NCBI GenBank assembly: GCA_944323585.1
Contig: CALUTA010000004.1
Location: forward strand, 1-27,386
From: Candidatus Gastranaerophilales bacterium
GTDB lineage: Bacteria; Cyanobacteriota; Vampirovibrionia; Gastranaerophilales; Gastranaerophilaceae
DNA length: 27,386 nucleotides
Direction: 5' to 3'
The notes under the pieces were generated by a model. That model saw nothing but the letters and a program-made list of their open reading frames with translations. It was not told the DNA's origin and made no database searches. A program made the position numbers and the translations under genes. Below, one piece after another: positions 7,413 to 15,823 of this stretch (positions are counted from its first letter, which is position 1; each line of letters starts with the position of its first letter).

Positions 7413-10400
7413 ATGGAAACATATACAAATTCAAAGAAAACTCTTGATTATATTAACAAGCAGATGGATAAAAAAGGTTTGAACAACCTTCTGTCTCAGA
7501 TTTATCTTGAGTTTGGCGGTGCAAAAACCGCAGAACTTGCAAACAGCCTGAAAAACCTTGGCTATAAGTATGCAACAAAATCCGGCACAACGATTTCAAT
7601 TGCTGATTTGCAGGTTCCGTCAGTAAAGAAAGAACTGCTTCAGGAAGCAGAAAAAGAAATTGAAAAATCAACCAACAGATATTTAAAAGGTGAAATTACA
7701 GAGGTTGAAAGATATACAAAAGTTATCGACACCTGGTCTGAAACAACTGAAAAACTTACAGCACAGGTAGTTGAAAATTTCGACAGATTAAACCCTGTAT
7801 ATATGATGGCATTCTCCGGAGCGAGAGGTAACCTGTCACAGGTATCACAGCTTGTCGGTATGCGCGGTTTGATGGCTGACGCACAGGGACAGATTATCGA
7901 CTTGCCGATTAAATCAAACTTTAAAGAAGGTTTGTCAGTTACGGAATACATCATCTCCTCATACGGTGCACGTAAAGGTCTTGTAGATACCGCATTAAAA
8001 ACAGCGGACTCAGGATATTTGACAAGACGTCTTGTTGACGTTGCGCAGGATGTAATTATCCGTGCAGATGACTGTCATACAACAAAATCAATTAATATGA
8101 AACCGATTACAAACGGGGACGCAGTAATTGTTCCGTTGATTGACAGACTTTTGGGACGTACAATTGCTGAAGACATTGTTGATACAGACGGTACAGTTCT
8201 TGTTAAATCAGGAACAACAATGAACCGTGATGATATCAAAAAAGTAGCACACTTAAACCTTCAGCATTTAAAAGTTCGTTCAGGCTTGACCTGCGGACTT
8301 GAATACGGAATCTGCCAGAAATGCTACGGCTGGGCAATGACAACTCAGAAACTCGTTGATATCGGTGAAGCAATCGGTATTATCGCAGCTCAGTCAATCG
8401 GTGAACCCGGAACACAGCTTACAATGAGAACATTCCACACAGGCGGTGTATTCAAAGGTGCCGGTGCAATGAAATCTATTGAAGCAAAATCAGCAGGTGA
8501 AGTTGTTTCTAACGTCAGAACCCGCGAAGTCAGAACACGTCACGGAGATGTCGTTAAAGTTGCTAACTACGAAGCCGACATTGAAATTAAAGGTGCAAAA
8601 CGTACAGATAAATATCATATTCCGGCAGGATCTACGGTATTCTTTGAAAACGGTATGCAGGTTGAAAAAGGCTTTAAACTTGCAACTTATGAGCCGGTTT
8701 CATCAGGCGACGGTTCCCGTTTGACAGAAAAAGCAACAAAAGATATCACATCAGACCTTTCAGGTGAAGTTATATACGAAGACTTTATCGCTGATGAAAA
8801 GAAAGACCGTCAGGGCAATATCTCCAGAACTACAAACAAACAGGGTATTATCTGGGTTCTCGGCGGTGATGTTTACAACCTTCCGGGCGGGTCAAAACTG
8901 CTTGTTAAAGATGAACAAAAAGTTGCCGAAGGCGAAAAACTTGCTGAAACTTTGATGATCTCTGAACACGGCGGTGAAGTTCGTTTCGGTGAAGATCTTG
9001 TTATTGAAGATGTTAAATTTGAAGGCAAAAATATCAGAAAGATTGTTCAAGGTAAAGAATTGACAATCGTAATCGCATCTTTACAGCCTGAAAATGCAAC
9101 ATTTGAACAGACCAAAAAAGAACAGCTCTGGACAGTAGACAAGACAGGTGAAAAATATATCGTAAAAGCTCCGGTTGACACTCCGGTTGAAAACGGAATG
9201 ATTATTGCCGAACTTCTTGATGACGATTGTGCAGTAACTTCATCCGGCGAAATCAGATATGTTGATGTTGAAGTTGATGAAAACCAAATCATTACAAAAC
9301 CGGGTTCTGTAGTATTTATTCCGGAAGAAATTCACCAGATTTCAAAAGACAGTTCTTTGAAGATGGTTGAAAACGGAACTTACGTAACAGCAGGTACCGA
9401 AGTTGTAAAAGACGTTTACTGCCACATTGACGGTATTGTTGAATTCAAAGAATTTAATGATATTATTCACGAAATCACAGTACGTCCGGGCGAAGTTCAC
9501 CAGCTTTCAAGTATTTCCGAATTAAAAGTTGATGAAGGTGAAGTCGTTAAAAAAGGTACCGTAATTGCTGAAGGCATTAAAGCTAAGGAAACATCAATCA
9601 TTACAATTATGGATTCAGCTAACGATGACATTGATATTGATGATTTGGACGAAGAACTTGATGCAAGTCTTTCACTTGATGAAGACAACATTGCAAATCA
9701 GCCTGTTCAAATTTTGATCAGACCTGTTCAGGTTCTCGAAGTTCAGCAGAAAGATGTTTCAATCAAATTCAATACAACAGACAATTTGATTGACATCGTT
9801 CCTGTAACCCAGCTTCAATACAAAGACGGCGCAAGAGTAAGAAATCTCGACGGTTCAACAATTACAAGAACAAGTCTTGTCCTTCAAATGCAGGGATATC
9901 TTTCACACTTGAAAGGTATGGTTGAACTTGATGAAAAAGGCAACTTGCGAATCGTTGTTCTTGAAAACCTTATTGTTCGTCGTGAATTTGAAGGTAATTC
10001 AAAACTTATGTCTTCACTTCAGACTGAACTTCTTGTAAAAGACGGTCAGATTATTGAGCCGAAAACACCTGTTGCAAAAACTCAGGTTCTTGCAATCAAT
10101 GATGGTACTGCCTCAATTAAACATGACAATGAAGAAGCAAGAAGATTGCTGATTGTCTGCGACAGCTATGAAACTGATGTTAAAATCAACGGCAAAGCAA
10201 GTGTTAAAAAAGGCGATTTCATCAAGCTTGATGCTATAATTTCAGACAATGGCGACAGATCACCTGTTTCAGGTCAGGTTGTTTCAGTAAACAAAAATGA
10301 AATTAAAATAAGAAACGGCCGTCCGTACTTGATCAGCCCCGGTACAATGCTTCAGGTAGAATCAGGAGCGCTTGTACAGAGAGGTGATATTATAGCAACA

Positions 10401-11276
10401 CTTGTATTCGAAAGACAAAAAACAGGTGATATCGTTCAGGGTCTTCCGAGAGTTGAAGAACTTCTTGAAGGCCGCAAACCAAAAGACTGCGCAATATTAG
10501 CAGAGGTCGACGGTGTTGCGGAAATTGAAACTGATGAAGATTTGCCAAGACTCTATCTTGTTACAGACAACGGCAGAACTGAAATCAAATATGCAATTGA
10601 TGCTAATATCATAGTTCAGGACAAACAGAAAATCACAAAAGGTCAGCCTTTAACAAGCGGTCCTCTGAACCCGCATGATGTTATCAGACTTTGCGGACCG
10701 GAAGCAGCCCAGCAGTATCTGGTTGACGAAGTTCAGCGTGTATATCGTTCTCAAGGTGTTGAAATCGCTGATAAACACGTTGAAATTATCGTTCGACAGA
10801 TGACTAAGAAAGTTAAAGTAGTTGATGCCGGAGATACCACACTTCTTCCGGGTGAACTGGTTGAAATTCAGCATTTTGAAAATATTAACAAACAGGCTGA
10901 AGAAGAAGGAAAAACTCCTGCAACATGTGAATATATGCTTTTAGGTATCACAAAAGCATCATTGAACACAGAAAGCTTCATTTCAGCGGCTTCATTCCAG
11001 GAAACCACAAGAATTCTTACTGAAGCGGCAGTCGATGGCAAGAAGGATATGCTCAGAGGCTTGAAGGAAAACGTTATTATCGGACGTTTGATTCCTGCAG
11101 GCACCGGCTTCCACCACCTTACAAACGCTAACGAAGAAAAAGAACGTGAAGCAAGAAAACGTGCGGTTGCGCAGAGAAATCAGGCAAGAAAACCGTCTGC
11201 GATTTTGGAAGAAATCGAAGGTATGTTCGGCGCTCCTGATTTCCAAATCGACGATACTCACGAAGATGAAGAATAA
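7413..11276 (+). CDS. rpoC2: DNA-directed RNA polymerase subunit beta' (C-terminal part) with giant trigger-loop insertion
   Basis: 1287 aa. The N-terminus (DKKGLNNLLSQIYLEFGG) continues beta' exactly where rpoC1 stops. The second zinc site is Cys221, Cys294, Cys301, Cys304. The trigger helix GEPGTQLTMRTFHTGG has Met338 and His342 (E. coli M932, H936). Normal beta' sequence resumes at TGDIVQGLPRVEELLEGRKP from residue 1004. The ~655 residues between are an SI3-type insertion built from repeated beta-rich units, each with a 'V-x-x-G-x-x-[IL]-A' step (VEKGFKLA, VENGMIIAE, VKKGTVIAEG, VQRGDIIATL). They resemble sandwich-barrel hybrid motifs. An Asp/Glu-rich linker (about 733-762) splits the insertion. 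The C-terminal jaw/clamp part (ITKASLNTESFISAASFQET, GLKENVIIGRLIPAGTG) is intact. Ribosome site AAAGGAA, 8 bases before ATG. Confidence 0.97.
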   Translation: METYTNSKKTLDYINKQMDKKGLNNLLSQIYLEFGGAKTAELANSLKNLGYKYATKSGTTISIADLQVPSVKKELLQEAEKEIEKSTNRYLKGEITEVERYTKVIDTWSETTEKLTAQVVENFDRLNPVYMMAFSGARGNLSQVSQLVGMRGLMADAQGQIIDLPIKSNFKEGLSVTEYIISSYGARKGLVDTALKTADSGYLTRRLVDVAQDVIIRADDCHTTKSINMKPITNGDAVIVPLIDRLLGRTIAEDIVDTDGTVLVKSGTTMNRDDIKKVAHLNLQHLKVRSGLTCGLEYGICQKCYGWAMTTQKLVDIGEAIGIIAAQSIGEPGTQLTMRTFHTGGVFKGAGAMKSIEAKSAGEVVSNVRTREVRTRHGDVVKVANYEADIEIKGAKRTDKYHIPAGSTVFFENGMQVEKGFKLATYEPVSSGDGSRLTEKATKDITSDLSGEVIYEDFIADEKKDRQGNISRTTNKQGIIWVLGGDVYNLPGGSKLLVKDEQKVAEGEKLAETLMISEHGGEVRFGEDLVIEDVKFEGKNIRKIVQGKELTIVIASLQPENATFEQTKKEQLWTVDKTGEKYIVKAPVDTPVENGMIIAELLDDDCAVTSSGEIRYVDVEVDENQIITKPGSVVFIPEEIHQISKDSSLKMVENGTYVTAGTEVVKDVYCHIDGIVEFKEFNDIIHEITVRPGEVHQLSSISELKVDEGEVVKKGTVIAEGIKAKETSIITIMDSANDDIDIDDLDEELDASLSLDEDNIANQPVQILIRPVQVLEVQQKDVSIKFNTTDNLIDIVPVTQLQYKDGARVRNLDGSTITRTSLVLQMQGYLSHLKGMVELDEKGNLRIVVLENLIVRREFEGNSKLMSSLQTELLVKDGQIIEPKTPVAKTQVLAINDGTASIKHDNEEARRLLIVCDSYETDVKINGKASVKKGDFIKLDAIISDNGDRSPVSGQVVSVNKNEIKIRNGRPYLISPGTMLQVESGALVQRGDIIATLVFERQKTGDIVQGLPRVEELLEGRKPKDCAILAEVDGVAEIETDEDLPRLYLVTDNGRTEIKYAIDANIIVQDKQKITKGQPLTSGPLNPHDVIRLCGPEAAQQYLVDEVQRVYRSQGVEIADKHVEIIVRQMTKKVKVVDAGDTTLLPGELVEIQHFENINKQAEEEGKTPATCEYMLLGITKASLNTESFISAASFQETTRILTEAAVDGKKDMLRGLKENVIIGRLIPAGTGFHHLTNANEEKEREARKRAVAQRNQARKPSAILEEIEGMFGAPDFQIDDTHEDEE

Positions 11277-11303
11277 TAAATACTTCATTCAATAATGAAT
11301 AAA

Positions 11304-11335
11304 AAGAGGAAACTAATAACGGTTTCCTCTTTTTT
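11304..11335 (+). terminator. Intrinsic terminator of the rpoBC operon
   Basis: A 10-bp perfect stem, AAGAGGAAAC (11304-11313) with GTTTCCTCTT (11322-11331), 8-base loop, then a T-run to 11335. It lies 28 bases after the rpoC2 stop. A small second hairpin (TTCATT/AATGAA, 11284-11299) precedes it. Confidence 0.9.
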
Positions 11336-11396
11336 AGTGTAATAAAATACGCAATTATCCATTTACATACAGAACAGTTTTAGATTTTTCGCCTAA

Positions 11397-11451
11397 TTGT
11401 CATTCTGAGGTCAAAGCCAGGAGAATCTCATAAACAGGCTCAGAATGACAA
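11397..11451. repeat. Palindromic intergenic repeat with 13-bp perfect arms
   Basis: TTGTCATTCTGAG (11397-11409) is exactly repeated in reverse complement at 11439-11451, enclosing 29 bases that include GAGAATCTC. The rest of 11340-11590 is AT-rich non-coding sequence; a TATAAT at 11565-11570 is the only -10-like box seen before the next gene. A related, more degenerate element is at 20789-20860, so this is a dispersed repeat. No transposase is associated. Confidence 0.65.
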
Positions 11452-11590
11452 ATTTATTTCAGTTTTTGTATATCAAGGGATAATTGTGTAAAATATAAAG
11501 CGGGAGTTTATACATATTTTGAAGTATGTTTATATATAAAAAATTAGCTATTATATATAATTATTATAATTTTGCAAAGAGGAGAAATCA

Positions 11591-12694
11591 GTGTCTCAAG
11601 ATACGGTGGTTTCAGAAATAAGACATAATTTCCATAAGATTTATAATGATAAAATTTCACCAATGATGGTGAAATATGAAGAGGAACGGAAATCTGAGTG
11701 GAAAAAGATTTATCTGAAAGAAACCGGTTTAATTCCTGTTTTAATTGTATTTATGTATTTATTTTGTAAATCTATCTGGCACGGGAATGGAGAACTCGGT
11801 GTTCTTTTAATATTTATTGTTTTATTTGTACTGGGATGTATTTTCGGGATACCAACCATAAAAAGTGATAATTTTGCGAAAAAATTGAAAAAAGAATGCC
11901 TGAAGCCTTTACTTAAATCAATCGGTAAGATTAAACCTGTTACAAATAACAAGGAAAAAATTAATCCTGATACAAATCTCAGGGAAAGTGAGTTGTTTTC
12001 AAATTATAATCACCGTTATGATGACGATATGTTTGAGGGGAAATATAAGGATGTCAAATATACAATTTCAGAAACCCGTTTAATATACAAAGCTAGCAAA
12101 AATGTTTCTACTGTATTTGAAGGTGTAATTATAAATTTCGAGGCTAATAAAACAATCAAGAACAAAACTATAGTAGCAACAAAAAATGATAAAAATATCA
12201 GGAATAAATCTTTTTTCGGATTTACAATAGTTATTGCGCTTTATATTATATTTGCAGGAATATTTTTGAAAAATTTATTATTTTGTCTGTTTGGAATTGC
12301 AGGTTTGCTTGCAATATTCAATATTTTATTTCTGTATTATCAAGAGAACAAAACGAAGGAAACTCTGCAGGAAATTAAACTGGAAGATACGGAATTCAAC
12401 AAGAAGTATAAAGCCTATTCTTCAGACGAAGTTGAGGGGAGATATTTAATAACAACAGCATTTATGGAAAGGTTTAAAAATCTTCAGACGGCATTCGGTG
12501 CCAAAAAAGCGAAATGCTCATTCTATGGGGATAGTTTGATGTTTGCAATACCAATTAAAAAGAATTTATTTGAAATCGGAAATTTGTTTACACCGCTTGA
12601 CAGCCCGAAACTATTGGAGCGATTTTTAGACGAAGTAATATCAATTCTTGATATGATAGATTATTTCAAACTAAACGAAAGAACAGGATTGTAA
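11591..12694 (+). CDS. DUF3137-type membrane protein, first tandem copy
   Basis: 367 aa, GTG start 6 bases after AGAGGAG. The order is a soluble N-terminus (~45 aa), two hydrophobic helices (about 48-64 and 68-90), a soluble beta-rich region with MFEGKYKDVKYTISET and VFEGVIINFEANK, a second helix pair (about 206-250), and a conserved C-terminal domain with EIKLEDTEFNKKYKAYSSDE, EGRYLITTAFMERF and FEIGNLFTPL. This 'LED-x-x-F ... Y-S-x-x-x-x-E-x-R-Y-L-x-T' pattern is what I know as the DUF3137 family (function unknown). Gene 2 of the pair starts 20 bases downstream and is a paralogue, with the last ~110 residues the most alike. The family assignment is by recall of the pattern. Many other Lys/Ile/Asn codons reflect low GC. 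Confidence 0.75.
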   Translation: MSQDTVVSEIRHNFHKIYNDKISPMMVKYEEERKSEWKKIYLKETGLIPVLIVFMYLFCKSIWHGNGELGVLLIFIVLFVLGCIFGIPTIKSDNFAKKLKKECLKPLLKSIGKIKPVTNNKEKINPDTNLRESELFSNYNHRYDDDMFEGKYKDVKYTISETRLIYKASKNVSTVFEGVIINFEANKTIKNKTIVATKNDKNIRNKSFFGFTIVIALYIIFAGIFLKNLLFCLFGIAGLLAIFNILFLYYQENKTKETLQEIKLEDTEFNKKYKAYSSDEVEGRYLITTAFMERFKNLQTAFGAKKAKCSFYGDSLMFAIPIKKNLFEIGNLFTPLDSPKLLERFLDEVISILDMIDYFKLNERTGL

Positions 12695-12714
12695 AACGAA
12701 CGAGGAGAATATAA

Positions 12715-13836
12715 ATGACAAACAACAAGGCACTTGATACATCAGATATGCGTCGTGAATTTCACAAGATTTACTACAACGAAATTGCTCCTAAAATGGA
12801 AAAATATGAAAAAGAAAGAAACTTTATTCTTTTTAAACTTTTGCTTGTTGAAATTTTAATTATATTTATTTTTTGTCTGAGTCTTCATTTTTTGATTCAG
12901 AGTATTCAAGCCGCAGCAGTTAATAGGTTTTTAATTATAGTTGAAGTTTTGCTTGTGGTTTTGGCTATATTGATGCCGTTTCCGTTTAGCAGTAATTTTT
13001 CCAAAAAATTAAAAAATGAATGTATGGACGAGATATTGCAGGCGTTCGGCGATATTCAATGGTATAATGCAAAAAGTAAAGTAAATTCATATATGGCGGA
13101 TACTGATTACGATTATTCAGCAAGCTCTTTGTTTTCAAGTTATAACAGAGAATCAAGCGACGATACATTTTACGGTTCTTATAAAGGAGTCAGATTTTCT
13201 ATTATGGAAACGCATCTCTGGTATGAAACTTCAGGTAAACACCGTAGTGTAAGACAGGTATTTAAGGGGGTTATTATAAGATTTGATGCTAATAAGCCCA
13301 TAAAAAACAATACGATAATCGCAACCAAATGGGACATGAATATAAAGAACAGATGGTTTTCACTGGGGTCACTTTTATTAACAGTAGTGCTTTTAGGATT
13401 AGGATGGTATGTTCAGGATTATGAAATTCTGGTATGCGGCGGAATTTCACTTGCTGCAATGGTAGGTTCTTTAATCTGGGAGAAAACAAGCAAAGATAAA
13501 ACAATTTTAAGAGAAATAAAACTTGAAGATCCGGAATTCAACAAACGCTACAGAGCATATTCTTCAAACGAAGTTGAAGGAAGATACTTAATAACAACGG
13601 CATTTATGGACAGATTTAAGAATCTTCAGACAGCATTTGGTGCAAGAGGGGCGAAGTGTTCATTCTACGGAACGAATTTAATGTTTGCGATTTCCACAAA
13701 CAAAAATATTTTTGAACTCGGAAGTCTTTTCACACCTTTGAATAATCCAAAGCAGCTTCAAAAATTCACAAACGAATTAATTTCAATTTTTGCACTTGTG
13801 GATTACTTCAAACTCGCTGAAAGAATTGGATTGTAA
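12715..13836 (+). CDS. DUF3137-type membrane protein, second tandem copy
   Basis: 373 aa, ATG preceded by GAGGAG. Architecture is the same as the upstream gene: helix pair at about 40-62 and 72-92, extracytoplasmic or cytosolic beta-rich middle (TFYGSYKGVRFSIMET, VFKGVIIRFDANK), second helix pair at about 220-258, then EIKLEDPEFNKRYRAYSSNE, EGRYLITTAFMDRFKNLQTA and FELGSLFTPL. The C-terminal ~110 residues are close to those of the first copy, while the transmembrane parts have diverged, as expected after an old duplication with selection on the C-terminal domain. Likely co-transcribed with copy 1. Function unknown. Confidence 0.75.
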   Translation: MTNNKALDTSDMRREFHKIYYNEIAPKMEKYEKERNFILFKLLLVEILIIFIFCLSLHFLIQSIQAAAVNRFLIIVEVLLVVLAILMPFPFSSNFSKKLKNECMDEILQAFGDIQWYNAKSKVNSYMADTDYDYSASSLFSSYNRESSDDTFYGSYKGVRFSIMETHLWYETSGKHRSVRQVFKGVIIRFDANKPIKNNTIIATKWDMNIKNRWFSLGSLLLTVVLLGLGWYVQDYEILVCGGISLAAMVGSLIWEKTSKDKTILREIKLEDPEFNKRYRAYSSNEVEGRYLITTAFMDRFKNLQTAFGARGAKCSFYGTNLMFAISTNKNIFELGSLFTPLNNPKQLQKFTNELISIFALVDYFKLAERIGL

Positions 13837-13928
13837 TCATAAAAAGGATTTTTAAACCTAAAGCATGATTTTGCAAAAGTTTTCATTCTTTGCTGCCGAT
13901 AACTAATCCGGAAAGGATTTGGTGAAGT

Positions 13929-14093
13929 ATGGCAAGAATTATTGAAGGCAAAAGACGAATTGTACAGATGTCTGTAGATGATGTCTTGAATATCGTAAGA
14001 GAATACCAGCAGATAACGAAAGATTCCTGCTGCTATGAGCATACCCGTGAACTTTTGTCAAAAGCGGCATTTTTTGTTCCGGAAGATTTTTAA
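13929..14093 (+). CDS. Small protein of 54 aa, unknown
   Basis: ATG at 13929 to TAA at 14091-14093. The protein reads MARIIEGKRRIVQMSVDDVL, then NIVREYQQITKDSCCYEHTR and ELLSKAAFFVPEDF. A GGTGA lies 3 bases and an AGGA 11 bases upstream of the ATG. It is soluble and basic at the N-terminus, with predicted helices and an adjacent Cys-Cys pair (residues 34-35) followed by Tyr-Glu-His. The residue composition looks like a real protein rather than random translation. It lies 92 bases after the DUF3137 pair. The upstream gap includes a small AATCC/GGATT hairpin close to the start. I do not recognise the family; a small regulatory or metal-binding role is possible but unsupported. Confidence 0.55.
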   Translation: MARIIEGKRRIVQMSVDDVLNIVREYQQITKDSCCYEHTRELLSKAAFFVPEDF

Positions 14094-14168
14094 ATTTTTG
14101 TAAAAATAATTTAAAAATCAGGCAAAAATCTTTTTGTTTTGTTTTAATACAAGCAAGGAGGTGTGTCT

Positions 14169-14627
14169 ATGTACGTAAATTCTGTAAATAATACCGGTTA
14201 TGCATTCAGAGCAAATGAGGCTGGAGAGGCTGCTCCTAAAGAAGTCAAAGCTCCTGTTGCAGATAATGCAGGTTCTTCTCAGGCGGTTGATATTCAGCCA
14301 AAGAAAGATGAATTTGAAAAGCAGCCAAAAGACGAACAACAGACACAACAAGCAGTTACAAAACAGGTTGAGCCTGAAAAAAATGGCGCAATGACTTTTG
14401 TTTCGCAGTTGAATAAATTGCAGACAACCCAGAAAGTTATAGGCGGAACATTGTTAGGCGTCGGTGTTCTTGGCGCACTGTCATTTTTGAGTCCGAAAAA
14501 ATGGGTAAGAGCCCTCTTTGCGATACCGGCAGGCGGTGTGCTTGCATTTTTCGGTGCTAATATGCTGCATTCTGCAAAAACTCTCGATAAAATTAAAGAA
14601 ATGACAACTGCCCAACAGGGTCAATAA
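14169..14627 (+). CDS. Small membrane protein with disordered N-terminus and two C-terminal helices
   Basis: 152 aa from ATG 14169, which is 7 bases after a strong AGGAGG (14156-14161). A GTG two codons upstream is open but overlaps the ribosome site. The N-terminus MYVNSVNNTGYAFRANE is followed by a low-complexity Ala/Lys/Gln/Glu-rich linker (about 20-80), then an amphipathic stretch and two hydrophobic helices (about 96-110 and 118-133) joined by SPKKWVRAL. The C-terminal tail is polar. The first residues resemble those of the minus-strand membrane protein at 15793-17097 (VNS-[VI] ... FR). No family recognised; probably inner-membrane anchored, with a flexible cytoplasmic or periplasmic arm. 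Confidence 0.75.
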   Translation: MYVNSVNNTGYAFRANEAGEAAPKEVKAPVADNAGSSQAVDIQPKKDEFEKQPKDEQQTQQAVTKQVEPEKNGAMTFVSQLNKLQTTQKVIGGTLLGVGVLGALSFLSPKKWVRALFAIPAGGVLAFFGANMLHSAKTLDKIKEMTTAQQGQ

Positions 14628-14702
14628 AATATACCGGTCAGGCGTATTTAAAAAATCCTTTTTGGTTTATGTTATTATGTAAGTCGAAAAGGAGAAATTT
14701 TC

Positions 14703-15119
14703 ATGAAAAAAAACATTATTATTATTGCACTGGTATTTTTGGTTCCGCTTGCTGCGTTTTGGATTTTGAGCAATTCGGGTTCAACAACCGCCAAGACCAC
14801 ACCTCAGGATGTTCCGCAGGCAGAAGAAGTTATCATAGGCAAGCCTCAGGTTCTGAAATTCACATCAACCATGTGCCTTGACTGCCAGACTATGAACAAA
14901 TTATTCAAGGAAGTTTTTCCGAAATATTCTGACAGAATTGTCCTGACAGAAATTTCCGTTCAGGATGGCAAAGCTTTTACAAACGAGCAGATAAAAAAAT
15001 ATAATATAACTCTTGTGCCTACAATGATATTTCTTGATTCCAACAACAAGGAAGTCAGACGTGTTGAAGGCGCAATAGAAAAAGAAGTTTTGGAAGAATA
15101 TCTTGAAGGGCTTAAATAA
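14703..15119 (+). CDS. Membrane-anchored thioredoxin-like protein
   Basis: 138 aa, ATG 8 bases after AAGGAG. A single N-terminal hydrophobic helix (residues 4-23) with no clear cleavage site acts as signal anchor. A Thr/Ser/Pro-rich linker leads to a thioredoxin fold: KFTSTMCLDCQTM carries the redox pair Cys58-x-x-Cys61, and ITLVPTMIF holds the usual cis-Pro loop. The spacing fits a minimal thioredoxin. The active-site pair C-L-D-C is not the common C-G-P-C, so the redox potential may differ. The stop overlaps the ATG of the CcdA-type gene (TAATG), so the two are translationally coupled, and CcdA is the expected electron donor. Likely role: thiol reduction on the outer face of the membrane, for example for cytochrome c maturation or other disulfide substrates. 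The substrate is not shown by context. Confidence 0.85.
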   Translation: MKKNIIIIALVFLVPLAAFWILSNSGSTTAKTTPQDVPQAEEVIIGKPQVLKFTSTMCLDCQTMNKLFKEVFPKYSDRIVLTEISVQDGKAFTNEQIKKYNITLVPTMIFLDSNNKEVRRVEGAIEKEVLEEYLEGLK

Positions 15120-15823
15120 TGGAAAATTACGTTGAACTGTTTACGCAAAACGGCAGTCTGCCATTGTTATTCTGGTTATCATTTTTAGGCGGGGTGGTAG
15201 CATCAATATCACCCTGTTCTCTGGCAATGATTCCTTTGATAGTCGGGTATATAGGCGGGTATTCAAACGAAAGGTCAAGCGGAAAAACATTTTTGCAGAT
15301 GTTGTTTTTTGTATTCGGAACGGCGATTGTATTTTCTGTAATCGGTATAATCTGCGCATTAACCGGAAAAGTTTTTGTATCATTTGCCGGTGGATATTTC
15401 GGGCTTGTTCTGGCATCTCTGGTGCTTGTAATGGGGTTGAAACTTGTCGGAATTTTGGACTTTGAACTTCCCGTAATGATAAAAGAAATGCCGCAAAGCA
15501 GCGGCCGAAACGTATTTTTATATCCGATACTTCTGGGGGCGGTGTTTGCACTTGCCGGAACCCCGTGTTCTACACCTATTCTTGCAGCGATAATGGCATT
15601 TGCGTCGCTTTCGGCAAGCCTTGCACAGTCTGTAATAATGCTTTTTCTGTTTGCTCTGGGGCAGGGGATAATTTTAATTTTCGCAGGCGTTCTCACTTCA
15701 AAACTCAAAAACTGGAAAGGCTTCTACAAATTTTCCGATATGCTTTTAAAAGTCAGCGGAATTCTGCTGATACTGGCTGCTTTATATATTTTTTATAAGA
15801 TTTTTCTGCCGTTTTTTGTATAA
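15119..15823 (+). CDS. CcdA/DsbD-type transmembrane electron transporter
   Basis: 234 aa with six predicted hydrophobic helices, the size of CcdA. The two family cysteines are present: Cys33 in VVASISPCSLAMIPL (helix 1) and Cys150 in ALAGTPCSTPIL (helix 4). In CcdA and the core of DsbD these carry electrons from cytoplasmic thioredoxin across the membrane to an external thiol protein. Here the partner is almost certainly the thioredoxin-like protein encoded immediately upstream with a one-base overlap. No cytochrome c synthesis genes (ccsA/ccsB/resB) are adjacent. The 3' end overlaps the convergent minus-strand gene by 31 bp. Whether the pair serves cytochrome c assembly or general envelope reduction cannot be told from the window. 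Confidence 0.88.
   Translation: MENYVELFTQNGSLPLLFWLSFLGGVVASISPCSLAMIPLIVGYIGGYSNERSSGKTFLQMLFFVFGTAIVFSVIGIICALTGKVFVSFAGGYFGLVLASLVLVMGLKLVGILDFELPVMIKEMPQSSGRNVFLYPILLGAVFALAGTPCSTPILAAIMAFASLSASLAQSVIMLFLFALGQGIILIFAGVLTSKLKNWKGFYKFSDMLLKVSGILLILAALYIFYKIFLPFFV

Noticed and set aside
8479..8955. Plus-strand frames of 81 and 63 aa within rpoC2
   Set aside because: They lie out of frame inside the well-conserved rpoC2 reading frame and have no ribosome site or recognisable content.
15127..15708. 193-aa minus-strand frame antisense to the CcdA-type gene
   Set aside because: Its composition (Pro, Asn, Thr, Ile) is that of a reversed membrane-protein gene, while the plus frame has the CcdA cysteines, six helices and a coupled start.
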